This document shows positions 48,460-57,642 of a DNA stretch of 64,000 nt, one piece after another. Location of the stretch: positions 124,001 through 188,000 of the forward strand of contig NZ_JASNWF010000019.1 in NCBI RefSeq assembly GCF_030283205.1, written 5' to 3'. The notes under the pieces are model-generated. The model was not told where the DNA came from. It searched no databases and saw only the letters and a program-made list of their open reading frames with translations. Position 1 is the stretch's first letter. Each line of letters begins with the position of its first letter. This DNA comes from Actinomadura opuntiae. Its GTDB lineage: Bacteria; Actinomycetota; Actinomycetes; Streptosporangiales; Streptosporangiaceae. Position numbers and translations under genes: made by a program.

Positions 48460-51400
48460 CGGCCGTGCTGGAACCGCTGGTGCCGGGGCCCGCCCGGGAC
48501 GCCGAGAACGTCGTCGGCGACCGGACGCTGGTGGCGGTGCAGGCGGTGAACATCTCGCGGCTGTCGACGCATCCGGTGCCGACCGTGCCGGGGACGCTGA
48601 TCGTGGTGGCGGGGCAGGGCCCGAAGGACTCCAACGGCGCGGGCAAGTCGTCGTTCATCGCGGCGATCACGGCGCTGCTGGGCGACGAGCAGTGGCGGTT
48701 CGCGTCGGGCGCGCGGGCGGTGGCGGAGCTGCTGTTCAACGCGGAGCTGGCGGCGCAGGGCGACAGCCAGTGGGCGAGCGCCGACCACGGCTACATCGTG
48801 GGCGTCTTCGACTACGCCGACCCCGCCGAGAGTGAGAGCGAAGGCGAGACCGCGCTGACGGTGTGGCTGCGGGTGAACGTGGACGCGCCGCACCTGGAGA
48901 TCCGCTGGCAGGAGGGCGTGTACCTGGCGTCGGCGCCGTCGGAGGCCGGGCGGGTCGCGCTCGCCGACCGGCTGTGGGCGGGCCTGCCGCGCAGCGCCGG
49001 CCGCCGCGACCTGGTGGCGAAGGACCTCGGCCGCGTCCTGTACGGCGGGCAGGTGCGGTGCGTGTCGTTCCTGTCGACGTCGGTGCGCTCGAAGGTCGCG
49101 ACGAACCTGCTGTCGCAGCCGCTGAACGAGATCAGCCCGGAGCGGATCTTCAGCGCGATCGCGGCGCTGACCGGGCTGGACCGGGAGCTGGAGGCCGAGC
49201 GCAAGTCGCGTGCGGAGGAGCACCGGGAGCGCGCGAAGGCGGCGGAGGCTGCCGAGCGGCTCGCGGAGTGGGAGCGCGAGGCTGCGGCGATGCTGAAGAC
49301 GTTCGACCGGCGTGACCGCGCGCGCGAGGAGGTCGCGGCGGCGCTGCGGCACTGGCGGACGCGGCAGGCGCGCCTGCTGGCGGACGCGGCGGAGGCCGAT
49401 GCCGCGCACGCCGCCGAGCAGGAGGCGCTGCGCGCCGAGGCGGAGGAGCTGGCGGCCGCGGCGAAGGCGGCGGAGCGGGAGATCGAGCAACTGACCGGGG
49501 GTGCGCTGGACGCGCAGCTCGGTGAGGCGGGCGCGGCGCTGGCCGAGTTGAAGGGGCAGGCCGACAAGCTCAGTGCGGACAAGGCGGTCGCCCGCAACCG
49601 GCTGGAGGAGCTGCGCCGGCAGGTGTCGGCGCTGGAGGAGCGGCGGCGGGAGGCCGACGGCCGGGACGGCGCCGCCGCGAAGGCGGAGCTGGCGGAGGCC
49701 GAGGCGCGCCGCGACGAGGCGCAGCAGGAGTTCGGGATGGCGCGCGGCGCGCTCGCGCGGGCGGAGCGGTCGCTGGCGGAGGCCGAGGCGGGCGCGGGCA
49801 GCGCGCCCGCGCAGATCCGGGCGCTGGCCGGCGCCGGGATCGCGGCGGTGGGGCTGCTGGACGCGGTGGAACTGGCGGAGGACGTCCGGGACCGGTGGGA
49901 GGCGGCGCTGTGGCCGTACCGGGAGGCCGTCGTGGTCGGGACGGACGATCTCGACGCGGCGGTCGGCGCGCTGAAGGGCCTGCCCGGCTCGATGATCGTC
50001 CCGGCGGGCGGGGAGCTGGATCCGGGCGGTGAGCCGGCGCCCGGCCTTCCCGAGGGGATCCGGTGCCCGCTGCCGCTGGCGAACTTCTTCGCCTCCTTCG
50101 ACGGCGATGCGAAGGGCGTCGTCATCGTCGGCGGTTTCCCGGAGCCGGTGACGGGACGGGTCGCGCGCGTGCAGGCGGCGCGGGCCGCGCTGGAGGCGGC
50201 GAAGGAGGCCCTGGAGAACGCGCGGCAGGCGACGGCCGACGCCGCCGCCGACGTGGCGCGGGCGGGACGGCGCCTCGCGGGCGCGCAGGCGGCGGACGAG
50301 CTGGACGCCGTCCACGACAGGATGGCGGAGCTGCGCTCGCAGCTGGAGGAGCTGGCGAGCAGCGAGTCGAAGCTGGGGCCGCGCCTCGGATCGGCGGAGC
50401 AGGCCGTCCGGCGGCTCCAGGCGAAGGCGGACACGCGGGCGCTGGAGGTCGACCGGCTGCGCGGCCGCAAGGAGGCGCACGACCGGGAGCGCGACCAGGT
50501 GCGGCGCAAGGCGTCGGAGCTGGCCGACAAGCGCGCGGGGCTCGGCTTGGAGGAGCTGGAGAAGGAGTGGGGCGGGTCCCGTGAGGGCGCCGCCGAGTGG
50601 CTGTCCGGCCTCGATGACGACGAGGCGACGTGGACGCCCGCCGAGTGGTGGCACACGGCGGAGAAGCATCTGTCGGAGGCGCTGCGGCGGGTGTTCCCGG
50701 ACGGCGCGTCCGATGAGGACATGCCGGAGGAGACGCGGTTCCTGCTGCGGGAGCGCGCCGAGGGCGAGGGCCGCCGCACCGACCGCGAGCAGGCGACGTT
50801 CCCGCGCCTGGTGAAATCGCTTGAAAGTTATCTGCGCCGGCAGGAGGACTACGAGAAGCATCAGCGGCGGCAGATCGAGGTACAGCTGTCCGGGCGCCAC
50901 GCCGATCTGGAGAAGGCGCGCAAGGGCGCGATGGAGGCGGTGGGCGCCGCGGAGGCGCACCGCACCGCGTTGACCGCCGCGATCCGCGCGCGCCTGCAGC
51001 GGGTGTCGGAGGAGTTCGAAAAGCTCGACGTCACCTATGGCGGCTACGGCGCGACGCTGGAGTTCCCCACGCCGGAGCAGCCGGGTGATCCGGAACAGGA
51101 GTGGCGCTGGCGGGTGACGCCGAAATGGCGGCGTTCTGACGGGCAGCGCTACGTCCCCTATAACCGGCGCGCTAACACCGCGCTGATGGACGAGAAGGCG
51201 GTCAAGCTGGTGTGCGCGGCGGCGCTGGCCAGTTCCGGCGGCGGGCGGCTGTGCCTGGTGCTGGACGAGCTGGGCCGCAACCTCGGCAAGGAGCACCGCA
51301 AGGAGGCCGTCGCGTTGTTCCGCAAGATCGGCGAGACACACGGCATCACGGTGATCGGCGCCTTGCAGGACGACATGGAGCCGTACGCGATCGACGCGTG

Positions 51401-51554
51401 CGGGCAGTATGTGAAGCTGCGCCGCTCGTCGGACACGATGCCGTACAACGAGCCGCCGGTCGTCGTGGGCTACGACGAGCACGAGCCGCGCGTCCGGAAG
51501 CTGGCGGAGGCGATCACCCGGGCGAGGGCGGAAGTACCCGACGAAGCACCGTAA
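48456..51554 (+). CDS. SMC-like ATPase (MukB/MksB/JetC-like)
   Basis: A 1032-aa SMC/Rad50-type ATPase. Walker A GPKDSNGAGKSS is at residues 55-66, with the SNGAGKS form seen in MukB/JetC-like proteins. Long Ala/Glu/Arg coiled coils run about 245-445 and 575-730, around a hinge-like globular insert (about 450-575, RWEAALWPYREAVVVGTDDLDAAVGAL and LPLANFFASFDGD). Walker B LCLVLDELGRNLG is near 928-936, followed by VIGALQDDM. The LSGGQ-type signature is not recognisable; ANTALMDEKAVKLVCAAALASS is in its place. There is no zinc-hook CxxC, so it is not SbcC. It is the last gene of a kleisin/KITE/KITE/SMC operon. Known Mks/Wadjet systems make an anti-plasmid condensin when JetD is present; no JetD gene is seen here. 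Confidence 0.8.
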   Translation: MTAVLEPLVPGPARDAENVVGDRTLVAVQAVNISRLSTHPVPTVPGTLIVVAGQGPKDSNGAGKSSFIAAITALLGDEQWRFASGARAVAELLFNAELAAQGDSQWASADHGYIVGVFDYADPAESESEGETALTVWLRVNVDAPHLEIRWQEGVYLASAPSEAGRVALADRLWAGLPRSAGRRDLVAKDLGRVLYGGQVRCVSFLSTSVRSKVATNLLSQPLNEISPERIFSAIAALTGLDRELEAERKSRAEEHRERAKAAEAAERLAEWEREAAAMLKTFDRRDRAREEVAAALRHWRTRQARLLADAAEADAAHAAEQEALRAEAEELAAAAKAAEREIEQLTGGALDAQLGEAGAALAELKGQADKLSADKAVARNRLEELRRQVSALEERRREADGRDGAAAKAELAEAEARRDEAQQEFGMARGALARAERSLAEAEAGAGSAPAQIRALAGAGIAAVGLLDAVELAEDVRDRWEAALWPYREAVVVGTDDLDAAVGALKGLPGSMIVPAGGELDPGGEPAPGLPEGIRCPLPLANFFASFDGDAKGVVIVGGFPEPVTGRVARVQAARAALEAAKEALENARQATADAAADVARAGRRLAGAQAADELDAVHDRMAELRSQLEELASSESKLGPRLGSAEQAVRRLQAKADTRALEVDRLRGRKEAHDRERDQVRRKASELADKRAGLGLEELEKEWGGSREGAAEWLSGLDDDEATWTPAEWWHTAEKHLSEALRRVFPDGASDEDMPEETRFLLRERAEGEGRRTDREQATFPRLVKSLESYLRRQEDYEKHQRRQIEVQLSGRHADLEKARKGAMEAVGAAEAHRTALTAAIRARLQRVSEEFEKLDVTYGGYGATLEFPTPEQPGDPEQEWRWRVTPKWRRSDGQRYVPYNRRANTALMDEKAVKLVCAAALASSGGGRLCLVLDELGRNLGKEHRKEAVALFRKIGETHGITVIGALQDDMEPYAIDACGQYVKLRRSSDTMPYNEPPVVVGYDEHEPRVRKLAEAITRARAEVPDEAP

Positions 51555-51569
51555 ACAAAGCACCGTAAA
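51544..51569 (+). repeat. Tandem 12-bp repeat across the SMC stop codon
   Basis: AAGCACCGTAAA occurs at 51544-51555 and again at 51558-51569, 14 bp apart. The first copy holds the last codons and TAA stop of the SMC-like gene (taa 51552-51554). It could reflect a small duplication; no function is evident. Confidence 0.6.
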
Positions 51570-51596
51570 TGGCGTGAAGGCGGGCGGTGGATCCGG

Positions 51597-51602
51597 CAGG
51601 AT
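51597..51602 (+). promoter_or_regulatory. Possible -10 of a leaderless promoter (HEAT-like gene)
   Basis: CAGGAT ends 7 nt before the ATG at 51610, with no Shine-Dalgarno sequence between, suggesting that this gene is transcribed separately from the SMC-like operon. Confidence 0.35.
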
Positions 51603-51609
51603 GCGCGCC

Positions 51610-54600
51610 ATGCGTGCTGACGAGCTCCTGACCGAAGTCGAACCGCTGCCGTTCGGGGAGCGCTGCCGCCGCGTGGCGGGCCTGCGCGGGCAGGCCGGAA
51701 CGCCGGAGCTCGCGGCCCTGCTGGACGAGCTGGCGGAGCGCGGCCACTACGAGCGGTCGCTGGCGCTGTTCGTCGCGTCGGCCGTGCGGGACGCGGCGTC
51801 GCTCGACCACATCGCCCGCGCCACCGGCGATCCGGACGCGGAGCTGGCGTGCGCGGCGATCCGGCTGGCCGTCCGCTACGGGGACGGCCCGGAGCCGTTC
51901 CTCGCCAGGCTCGGCGACGCGCCTGCGGCGATCCGGTCGGCGATCTACGACGCCGTCCGCAAGTGGTGGCGCACGGACCTGGCGGACGCGCTCGTCGGAC
52001 CGGTCGCCGACCGCTGGGGCATCGAGGAGGCCGCCGCGCTGCTGCCCACCTGCAGCAGCGAGGTCGTGGCGGAGCGGATCGACGCGACGGCGCGCGCTGT
52101 GCCGAACTGGGCGTCCCTCGGGGGCGCCCATCCCGGCATCATGCTGGACCACGCGGAGCAGCGGCTCGCGGAGGCGGGCGATTCGCTCCGCGCCGGATGG
52201 TGGTCCCTGCACGGGGCCGGTATCGCGGCGGCGGCGAGCCACGATCCCGGACGCGTCGTCGGCCTCCTGGAGCGGTACGGGACCGGCCGCAGCCTGCCGT
52301 ACGCGCTCGATGCGAAGGCCGGGCTGCTGCTGGACGCCGAGCCCGACCGCATGGTGCGCCTGCTGACCTCCGAGCGCTACCGCGGTTCGCTGCGGCGGTT
52401 GCTGTGGCGCAGGTCGGTCCGGGACCGGCTGGCGAAGCTCGACAACGACAGCGTGACGCTGGTGGCCCACGCCGTGCGCGAGGACGGGACCGCGCTCCGC
52501 CTGCTGCTCAAGGCGTTCCCGCCGTCCCGCCGCGAGCACGTGTTCGACGCGGCGATGGTCGGCGTGGACCTGTCGGCCGCCGAACTCGACGAGCCGCTCC
52601 TCGACGTCCTGCCGCACGCGGTCAGGATCCGGGAGGCACGCCGGATGCTGGGCCTGCAGCGGATCTCCGAGGCGCCGGCGCGGTCCTGGAGCATCACCGC
52701 GTTCCTCCCCTACGACGAGGCGCTGCCCGTCCTCGGCGCGCTGACGCGCCGCCCGGACGCCGACGACCGCGCCACCGGATACGCGCTGCTCATCGCGTGC
52801 GCGGGCCGCAGCCGCGATCCCGGCACGGTGACCGCGATGCTGGAGTCGCTCGTCCGGCTGCGCAACGAGCAGGATCCCGTCCGGTATTCGGCGCTGAACG
52901 CGCTCGCGAACGTTCCGGAGGGCCTGCTGCGCGCCGAGCACGCGGCGGCGGTCGGGCGGTTCGCCGACGACGCGCTGGCCGCCCGCGACTGCTCGTTCCT
53001 CACCCGGCAGGCGCTCGGCCGGATCGCCGCCGCGTTCTGCCGCCAGGGCGCCGTCCGCGACGACGCCGACCTGGTCGTGTTCGGGCTGGACCTCGTCGAG
53101 CGGCTCATCGGCCACGCCGGAGCGATCCATCTCGGACGCCTCGACCGCGCCCTGCGGCACGGCCAGGAGCACCGCCTCGCCGTCACGCTCGCGCCCTACC
53201 TCCAGGCGGCCGCGCGCCGCGACGACCACCGGCTCGCGCTGCTGCTCGTGCGCGCGCTGGGCCGCAGGGCGCACCACGTGCAGCCGTTCCAGGACGCGCT
53301 GGAAGCAGCGCTCGACGCCCGCAGCGACGCCGTCCTCCGGGACGCCATCGAACTGTGGCTCGCTCCCCCGGGCGCCCGCGCCGAACGCGTCGACCGGGTC
53401 ATCGCCAAGGACGCGTCGGCCGTCGCCGTCCCGGCAGTCCTGGCGACGATCGCTCGCGAGCGCACCGATCTGCTGCACCTGGTGCTCGGCGGGAGCGCCC
53501 CGTCCGGGCGGTTCCAACGGGCGGACGTCGCCTACGTCCCGCACATGCGGCCGTCCTGGATGCGCCGCTGGACGTCCCGGCAGCGCGACGCCTACCTCGG
53601 CCTACTCACCCGCGTGGCCGGGGACGCGACGCAGCCCGGGCACGCGCGGGAGGGCGCGGTACGGGCCATCGCCACCGTCCCGGGCGTGGACGCGGAACGG
53701 CTCCGTCGCTACCTGGCCTCCGATGACGACGGGCTCTGCCGGGCCGCGCTGACGGCGGTGGCGTGGACGGCGTCCCCGCAGGCCGTCCTGCCGGACCTGC
53801 TCGCGCACGCCGCCACGGACCACGCGCACGTCGCCATGTACGCGATGACCCGCGCTGCCCGGTTCGTCCCGCCCTCGGCTCTCGCGGCGACGCTCGGTCC
53901 GGCGCTGCGCGAAGGGAAGATCACCGCGCGCAAGGAGGCGCTGCGCATCCTGCTGCACAACCGGGTCCCGGACGCCCTCGCCCTGGTCGCCGCCGCGTGG
54001 GACGACCCGGGCCAGCACCGGGACGTCCGCGCCGCGATCGTCTCGGCGGTCCGCCCGCACCTGGCCGAGGACGCCGCCCGCCGGATCCTCACCGAGGCGG
54101 CGGGCGGCCCGCGCGACCTCGCCCGGCAGGTGCTCGGCACGCCGCCGCTGAGCGTCGACGAGCGGTTCCGCGGGTTCTACGCCTCGCTGGTCCTGCGGGT
54201 GGCCCGCTCCGACGACGCCGAGGCCCGCGACGCCGCGCTGCCGAACGTCCCGCCGTGGGCGCCGTGGGCACCGGACGCTCCGTCCGTGCTGTCCGCTCTC
54301 GTCACCGGCCTCGGCGCGGCGCACGGCTGGCGGCCGGCCCTCGACGCGTTGGTCCGCTGCGTCGTCGACGGGTTCGGAGCGCCGGAACTCGGCGCGGCCG
54401 CGGCCGCGCTGGCCGCCGAGCCGGACGAGCCCGACGCCGGCGCCGAACGGGACCTGCCCGCGTTCCAGCGGCTGTCGGCGCTGGTCGAGGCCGTACGCGA
54501 GGCGGCGAGCCGTGACCGCGACACCGCCGAGCGCGCCATCGCCGCCCTGGACGGCCGCCTTCCCGCCGATCTCGCCGGCGAGCTGGCCGCCGCGACGTTC

Positions 54601-54972
54601 CGCTGGGACGCGCCCGACGCGGCCACCGCCCTCGACGCCCTGGCGGGCCGCTGCACCGGCGGCGCCCTGGCCGTCCGCCAGGTCGCCGAGGCCCTCATCC
54701 CCTGGGCGGACGACGACTGGGACGACGAGTTCGCGGAGTACATCAGCGTCCCGGACGACGCGCCCGACCCCGAGGACGTGCTCCCCCACGCCGAACGCCT
54801 CGCCGCGCGCGGCGACCTCGCCGGCGGCCTGTTCGCCGCGGCGCTCACCGGCGGCCACGCGCCCCGCGCGGGCTGGCCCGACGCGTGGCGCTCCCTGCTG
54901 CGCTCGCTGCGCGCCCATCCCGACCCCGACGTGGCGTTCACCGCCCGCCGCATCCGGACCGCGCAGGAGTGA
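51610..54972 (+). CDS. Large HEAT/ARM-like alpha-helical repeat protein
   Basis: A 1120-aa soluble protein made almost entirely of paired amphipathic helices of about 30-40 residues, for example GTPELAALLDELAERGHYERSLALFVASAVRD, DDGLCRAALTAVAWTASPQAVLPDLLAHAA and REGKITARKEALRILLHNRVPDALALVAAAW. The helices form the alpha-solenoid pattern of HEAT repeats; no catalytic motif is visible. I recall similar long HEAT-repeat proteins in actinomycetes, all of unknown function. It lies 55 nt after the SMC-like gene and 66 nt before a Ser/Thr kinase. Solenoids often bind SMC-kleisin complexes (HAWKs), so a partnership is a reasonable but untested idea. I place the start at ATG 51610, where the helical pattern begins. 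Confidence 0.6.
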   Translation: MRADELLTEVEPLPFGERCRRVAGLRGQAGTPELAALLDELAERGHYERSLALFVASAVRDAASLDHIARATGDPDAELACAAIRLAVRYGDGPEPFLARLGDAPAAIRSAIYDAVRKWWRTDLADALVGPVADRWGIEEAAALLPTCSSEVVAERIDATARAVPNWASLGGAHPGIMLDHAEQRLAEAGDSLRAGWWSLHGAGIAAAASHDPGRVVGLLERYGTGRSLPYALDAKAGLLLDAEPDRMVRLLTSERYRGSLRRLLWRRSVRDRLAKLDNDSVTLVAHAVREDGTALRLLLKAFPPSRREHVFDAAMVGVDLSAAELDEPLLDVLPHAVRIREARRMLGLQRISEAPARSWSITAFLPYDEALPVLGALTRRPDADDRATGYALLIACAGRSRDPGTVTAMLESLVRLRNEQDPVRYSALNALANVPEGLLRAEHAAAVGRFADDALAARDCSFLTRQALGRIAAAFCRQGAVRDDADLVVFGLDLVERLIGHAGAIHLGRLDRALRHGQEHRLAVTLAPYLQAAARRDDHRLALLLVRALGRRAHHVQPFQDALEAALDARSDAVLRDAIELWLAPPGARAERVDRVIAKDASAVAVPAVLATIARERTDLLHLVLGGSAPSGRFQRADVAYVPHMRPSWMRRWTSRQRDAYLGLLTRVAGDATQPGHAREGAVRAIATVPGVDAERLRRYLASDDDGLCRAALTAVAWTASPQAVLPDLLAHAATDHAHVAMYAMTRAARFVPPSALAATLGPALREGKITARKEALRILLHNRVPDALALVAAAWDDPGQHRDVRAAIVSAVRPHLAEDAARRILTEAAGGPRDLARQVLGTPPLSVDERFRGFYASLVLRVARSDDAEARDAALPNVPPWAPWAPDAPSVLSALVTGLGAAHGWRPALDALVRCVVDGFGAPELGAAAAALAAEPDEPDAGAERDLPAFQRLSALVEAVREAASRDRDTAERAIAALDGRLPADLAGELAAATFRWDAPDAATALDALAGRCTGGALAVRQVAEALIPWADDDWDDEFAEYISVPDDAPDPEDVLPHAERLAARGDLAGGLFAAALTGGHAPRAGWPDAWRSLLRSLRAHPDPDVAFTARRIRTAQE

Positions 54973-55038
54973 TCAACCTTCTGCCGGTGCCGGGCGTCAC
55001 ATGGGTGGATCGATCGGGACGAACCGAAGGGGTCGGCG

Positions 55039-56751
55039 GTGGCGCAGTGGCGTGTCCCGGAGTTCGACGAGGTACGGGAGCTGGGGCGAGGCGCGCAGGG
55101 CCGCGTCGTGCTGGCGCGGCACGCGGTCCGCGGCACGCCGGTCGCCATCAAGTACCTGACGGCCGACGCCGGCCCTGAGGCGCGCGACCGGTTCCGGGAC
55201 GAGGCGCGCATGCTCGGCCGCGTCGACGATCCCAACGTGGCGCGGCTGTACCGGCTCGTCGAGCACGGTGACGACATCGCCATCGTCATGGAGGCGGTGG
55301 ACGGTGTCCCATTCAAGGAGATCCTGCGCAGGCACGCCCCGCTGGAGCCGGAGGCGGCGCTCACCGTGCTGAAGGGGTCGCTGCTCGGGCTCGCCGCCGC
55401 GCACGCCGCCGGGGTCGTGCACCGGGACTACAAGCCCGCGAACGTGATCGTCCCGGCGGACGGCCGCAGCAGGCTCATCGACTTCGGGATCGCCGTCGTG
55501 GCGGGCGCCGCGTCCGCCGAGGGCACGCCGCTGTACATGGCGCCCGAGCAGTGGCGCGGCGAGCCCGCCACGCCCGCGACCGACGTGTACGCCGCGACGT
55601 GCGTGTTCTACGAGGCGCTCACCGGCCGCCGCCCGTACGGGACCGGCGACCGCGCGTCGATCATGGCCGGGCATCTCCACGAGGCCGTGCCCGCCGAGCA
55701 CGTTCCCGAGCCGCTGCGCCCGCTGATCGCCCGCGGCATGGCCAAGGACCCGGCGGAGCGCCCGGTCAGCGCCTCGGCGTTCGTCGGGCACCTGGACGAC
55801 GTCGCGGGCGCGGCCTACGGACCGGACTGGGAGTCGCGGGGCGTGCGCGTGCTCGCGGGCGCCGCCGTCGCGCTCGCCGCGCTGTTCCCGCTGGCCGCGG
55901 CCGGGCTCTTCCCGGCCGGCGCGGGCGCGGGCGCCGCCGCCGGAGCGGCTGGCTCGGCCGGAGCGGCAGGGGCCGCGGGCTCGGCGGGTTCGGCGGGGGC
56001 CGGCGGGGTGCTGGCGGCCGTCGGCACCAAGGCGTCGGTGGCGATCGCGGCCACGGCCGTCGCGGGGACCGCGGTCGGCGGAGCCGCCGCCTACCGCGCC
56101 GCCCAGCCCGGCCCGGCGCCCCATCACGCCGCCGCGGCCAGCCCGACGCCATCCGGTGTGCCGCTGCGGATCGGACCGCTGACCGTGCGCGCGCCCGCCA
56201 CCTGGAAGGCGCATCTCATCCCCTACACCCCGTCCGGCGAGCACCTGGGGCGCAAGCCCGACAGCTACTACGTGAGCACCTGGACGACGTGCAAGAAGAC
56301 CGACGCGCTCGAAGTGTCGCTCGCCGCCAGCCAGGCCTGGTGCCCGGGCTTCCGCGTGTACGGCGCGAGCCTGCTCACCGACCCGTCGGGATACATCGCC
56401 AACCCCTTCAGCAGGACCGACACCTACGCCTCGATGTTCACGCAGGACGAGGGGATGAACTGCCCCGACCACGACGAGCTGCGCGCCGTCGGGGCGGCGT
56501 ACGGCGCGGTGAAGACCGCCGACCGGCTCGCGCCCGTCGGGCCGCGCAAGGCGGAGTACCGCGAATGGCGCGTCCCCTGCTACACGCGGGACAAGACCAC
56601 CCGCGACCCGGACGGGTACGGCCCCTCGCGCCGCACGTCCATCTCCTATGTGGAGCGGATGTGGTACTTCCCGCAGTCGAAGATCCTGATCGTCGACCAG
56701 TGGAGCACTCCGGGCCTCGACAGCGTCCTCGCCGGCGCCACCTGGACCTGA
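55039..56751 (+). CDS. Membrane-anchored Ser/Thr protein kinase (PknB-type) with extracytoplasmic domain
   Basis: A 570-aa Hanks-type kinase. The Gly-rich loop is GRGAQGRV near 16-23, Lys38 in VAIKYL, catalytic HRDYKPAN (Asp130), DFG Asp148, APEQW and a C-lobe ending near 265. A membrane helix lies near 271-294, then a Gly/Ala-rich stretch and a second hydrophobic stretch (about 332-353). The C-terminal about 200 residues (370-570) form an extracytoplasmic domain with four Cys (TTCKKT, AWCPG, MNCPD, VPCYT). Such kinases respond to external signals and phosphorylate cytosolic targets. It follows the HEAT-like gene on the same strand. GTG 55039 is preceded by AAGGGG. Confidence 0.92.
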   Translation: MAQWRVPEFDEVRELGRGAQGRVVLARHAVRGTPVAIKYLTADAGPEARDRFRDEARMLGRVDDPNVARLYRLVEHGDDIAIVMEAVDGVPFKEILRRHAPLEPEAALTVLKGSLLGLAAAHAAGVVHRDYKPANVIVPADGRSRLIDFGIAVVAGAASAEGTPLYMAPEQWRGEPATPATDVYAATCVFYEALTGRRPYGTGDRASIMAGHLHEAVPAEHVPEPLRPLIARGMAKDPAERPVSASAFVGHLDDVAGAAYGPDWESRGVRVLAGAAVALAALFPLAAAGLFPAGAGAGAAAGAAGSAGAAGAAGSAGSAGAGGVLAAVGTKASVAIAATAVAGTAVGGAAAYRAAQPGPAPHHAAAASPTPSGVPLRIGPLTVRAPATWKAHLIPYTPSGEHLGRKPDSYYVSTWTTCKKTDALEVSLAASQAWCPGFRVYGASLLTDPSGYIANPFSRTDTYASMFTQDEGMNCPDHDELRAVGAAYGAVKTADRLAPVGPRKAEYREWRVPCYTRDKTTRDPDGYGPSRRTSISYVERMWYFPQSKILIVDQWSTPGLDSVLAGATWT

Positions 56752-56756
56752 CCGGC

Positions 56757-56791
56757 GCGCGGCGGGTCGCCCGTCCGGCGGCCCGCCGCGC
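56757..56791. terminator. Hairpin between the kinase and the inositol transport operon
   Basis: GCGCGGCGGG pairs with CCCGCCGCGC (10 bp) around a 15-nt loop, between convergent genes. No T-tract. Confidence 0.6.
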
Positions 56792-56796
56792 CGTAA

Positions 56797-57642
56797 TCAG
56801 TCGGTCTTGCGGAGCAGGTCGGCGCCCTCCGCCAGTTCCTTCGCGGGGGCGCCACCGGACGCGGCGGCGTCCAGCTCGTGCGCGAGTTGCTCCAGCTCGG
56901 CGCCGCCCGCCATGAGCGCGGTCAGCTCCTCGCGGGTGATCTCGGCCTTGGTGTGGTAGCCGATCGGGCGGCCCCGGTTGAGGATCAGGAAGCGGTCGCC
57001 GACGGGGTAGGCGTGGTGCGGGTTGTGGGTGATGAAGACGACCGCGAGGCCCCGCTCGCGCGCCTGCACGATGTAGCGCAGGACGGTCCCGGCCTGCTTG
57101 ACGCCGAGCGCGGCCGTCGGCTCGTCCAGCACCAGCGCCTTCGCGCCGAAGTACACGGCGCGGGCGATCGCCACGCACTGCCGCTCGCCGCCCGACAGCG
57201 TCCCGATGGGCTGATCGACGTCGCGCAGGTCGATGCCCATCGCGGCCAGCTCGTCCTTGGCGGTGCGGCGCATGAAGCCGATGTCCATGCGGCCGAACCC
57301 CTTGCGCTTCTCCGAGCCGAGGAAGAAGTTCCGCCACACCGGCATCAGCGGGACGACCGCGAGGTCCTGGTAGACGGTAGCGATGCCGCGGTCGAGCGCG
57401 TCGCGCGGCGAGGAGAACGCCACCGGCTCGCCCTGCACCTCGTAGGTGCCGAGGTCGTGCCGGTGCAGCCCGGCGACGATCTTGATGAGGGTGGACTTGC
57501 CGGCGCCGTTGTCGCCGAGCACGCAGGTCACCTCGCCCGCGGACGCCTCCAGGGTCACGTCCCGCAGCGCGATGACGTTGCCGTAGTTCTTGCCGACGCC
57601 CTCCAGCCTGACCAGCGGCGGCGCCTCCCCGGTGTCCGTCAT
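56797..57642 (-). CDS. Sugar ABC transporter ATPase (single-domain, ribose/inositol type)
   Basis: A 281-aa ABC ATPase of the CUT2 family with Walker A GDNGAGKST, Q-loop YQDLAVVPLMPVWRNFFLG, signature LSGGERQC, Walker B KALVLDEPTAALG, and H-loop FITHN. It has one nucleotide-binding domain, where many CUT2 importers have two fused, so it acts as a homodimer. It energises uptake with the permease and binding protein encoded upstream. Its ATG overlaps the permease stop (ATGA). Placement after iol genes suggests inositol as the substrate. Confidence 0.9.
   Translation of the reverse strand: MTDTGEAPPLVRLEGVGKNYGNVIALRDVTLEASAGEVTCVLGDNGAGKSTLIKIVAGLHRHDLGTYEVQGEPVAFSSPRDALDRGIATVYQDLAVVPLMPVWRNFFLGSEKRKGFGRMDIGFMRRTAKDELAAMGIDLRDVDQPIGTLSGGERQCVAIARAVYFGAKALVLDEPTAALGVKQAGTVLRYIVQARERGLAVVFITHNPHHAYPVGDRFLILNRGRPIGYHTKAEITREELTALMAGGAELEQLAHELDAAASGGAPAKELAEGADLLRKTD

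Noticed and set aside
45868..51554. A complete Wadjet (JetABCD) system
   Set aside because: No JetD/TOPRIM nuclease gene is present in or next to the operon, so the name is not justified.
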